64,000 nucleotides of DNA from Paenibacillus sp. 32O-W (lineage in GTDB: Bacteria; Bacillota; Bacilli; Paenibacillales; NBRC-103111), in the NCBI RefSeq assembly GCF_007679495.1, contig NZ_VEGP01000010.1, positions 55,127-119,126 on the forward strand. Reading direction: 5' to 3'. A program made the translations under genes and the position numbers. The notes under the pieces were generated by a model, which had not been told where the DNA came from, did not search any database, and was given only the letters and a program-made list of their open reading frames with translations. This document shows positions 63,930 through 64,000 of the stretch, piece after piece; position 1 is the stretch's first letter, and each line of letters opens with the position of its first letter.

Positions 63930-64000
63930 ACCAAGCCTAGGTCGAGTGAGGTAGCAGGTGTGAACCCTGCTTGGAAAGACGCCAACCACGTCGCCAATAA

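Overview
The window looks like chromosomal DNA of a Paenibacillus-type member of the Bacillota. This rests on AGGAGG-type ribosome binding sites, frequent GTG and TTG starts, TTGACA/TATAAT-like promoters, U-tailed hairpin terminators, a split glycine dehydrogenase (GcvPA/GcvPB), SLH-domain surface proteins and PerR/Fur-type boxes. No rRNA, tRNA, prophage, transposase or CRISPR array was seen. Most of the window is ordinary chromosome with some accessory islands.

Layout. 1-8.4 kb: a BlaI-type repressor, an M56 (BlaR1-like) membrane protease, two lipoproteins, and an ABC transporter made of one ATPase and two membrane subunits; the second subunit carries an internal lipobox and a propeller-like tail. 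9-14.4 kb: marR-MFS pair with a clear promoter and operator, a DUF92 protein, a GNAT enzyme, a TetR regulator, peptide deformylase and a small HTH protein. 15.2-19.4 kb: odhA-odhB (2-oxoglutarate dehydrogenase E1 and E2). 19.4-29 kb: DHA2 exporter, adenylate-forming ligase, a DUF2264/DUF4091/polysaccharide-lyase-like carbohydrate group, and a GH18-SLH surface hydrolase. 29-36.3 kb: a glycosylation and methylation island with a GT4-GT4-DNRLRE fusion, a second GT4 and three methyltransferases, one of them frameshifted. 36.4-37.4 kb: a ydaO-type c-di-AMP riboswitch in front of a LysM-3D cell wall protein. 37.5-43.4 kb: a membrane transporter, a GH4 alpha-galactosidase with a divergent AraC regulator, and an oxidoreductase. 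43.6-50.1 kb: a Rieske protein and the glycine cleavage system (gcvH divergent; tandem glycine riboswitch, then gcvT, gcvPA, gcvPB). 50.7-54.2 kb: a two-gene 2-oxoacid:acceptor oxidoreductase (gamma-delta and alpha-beta fusions). 54.3-64 kb: dps, an AI-2E family protein, a PASTA pseudokinase, an MFS protein, a PAP2 phosphatase, ahpCF and a TIM-barrel isomerase.

The least explained structure is non-coding. A modular repeat occurs three times in the same orientation (8.6, 46.8 and 63.7 kb). It consists of 50-52 bp head-to-tail units closed by a roughly 120 bp module that can fold into a hairpin. The copy at 46.8 kb lies next to a separate 36-37 bp minisatellite, and together they split the normally compact gcvT-gcvPA operon by about 870 bp. 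A second, unrelated hairpin repeat occurs at 10.8 kb and, inverted, at 44.2 kb.

Regulation readable from sequence: PerR-like boxes at ahpC and dps, a Fur-like box at dps, a perfect palindrome over the marR -10 region, glycine and c-di-AMP riboswitches, and a wide inverted repeat upstream of the lyase-like gene.
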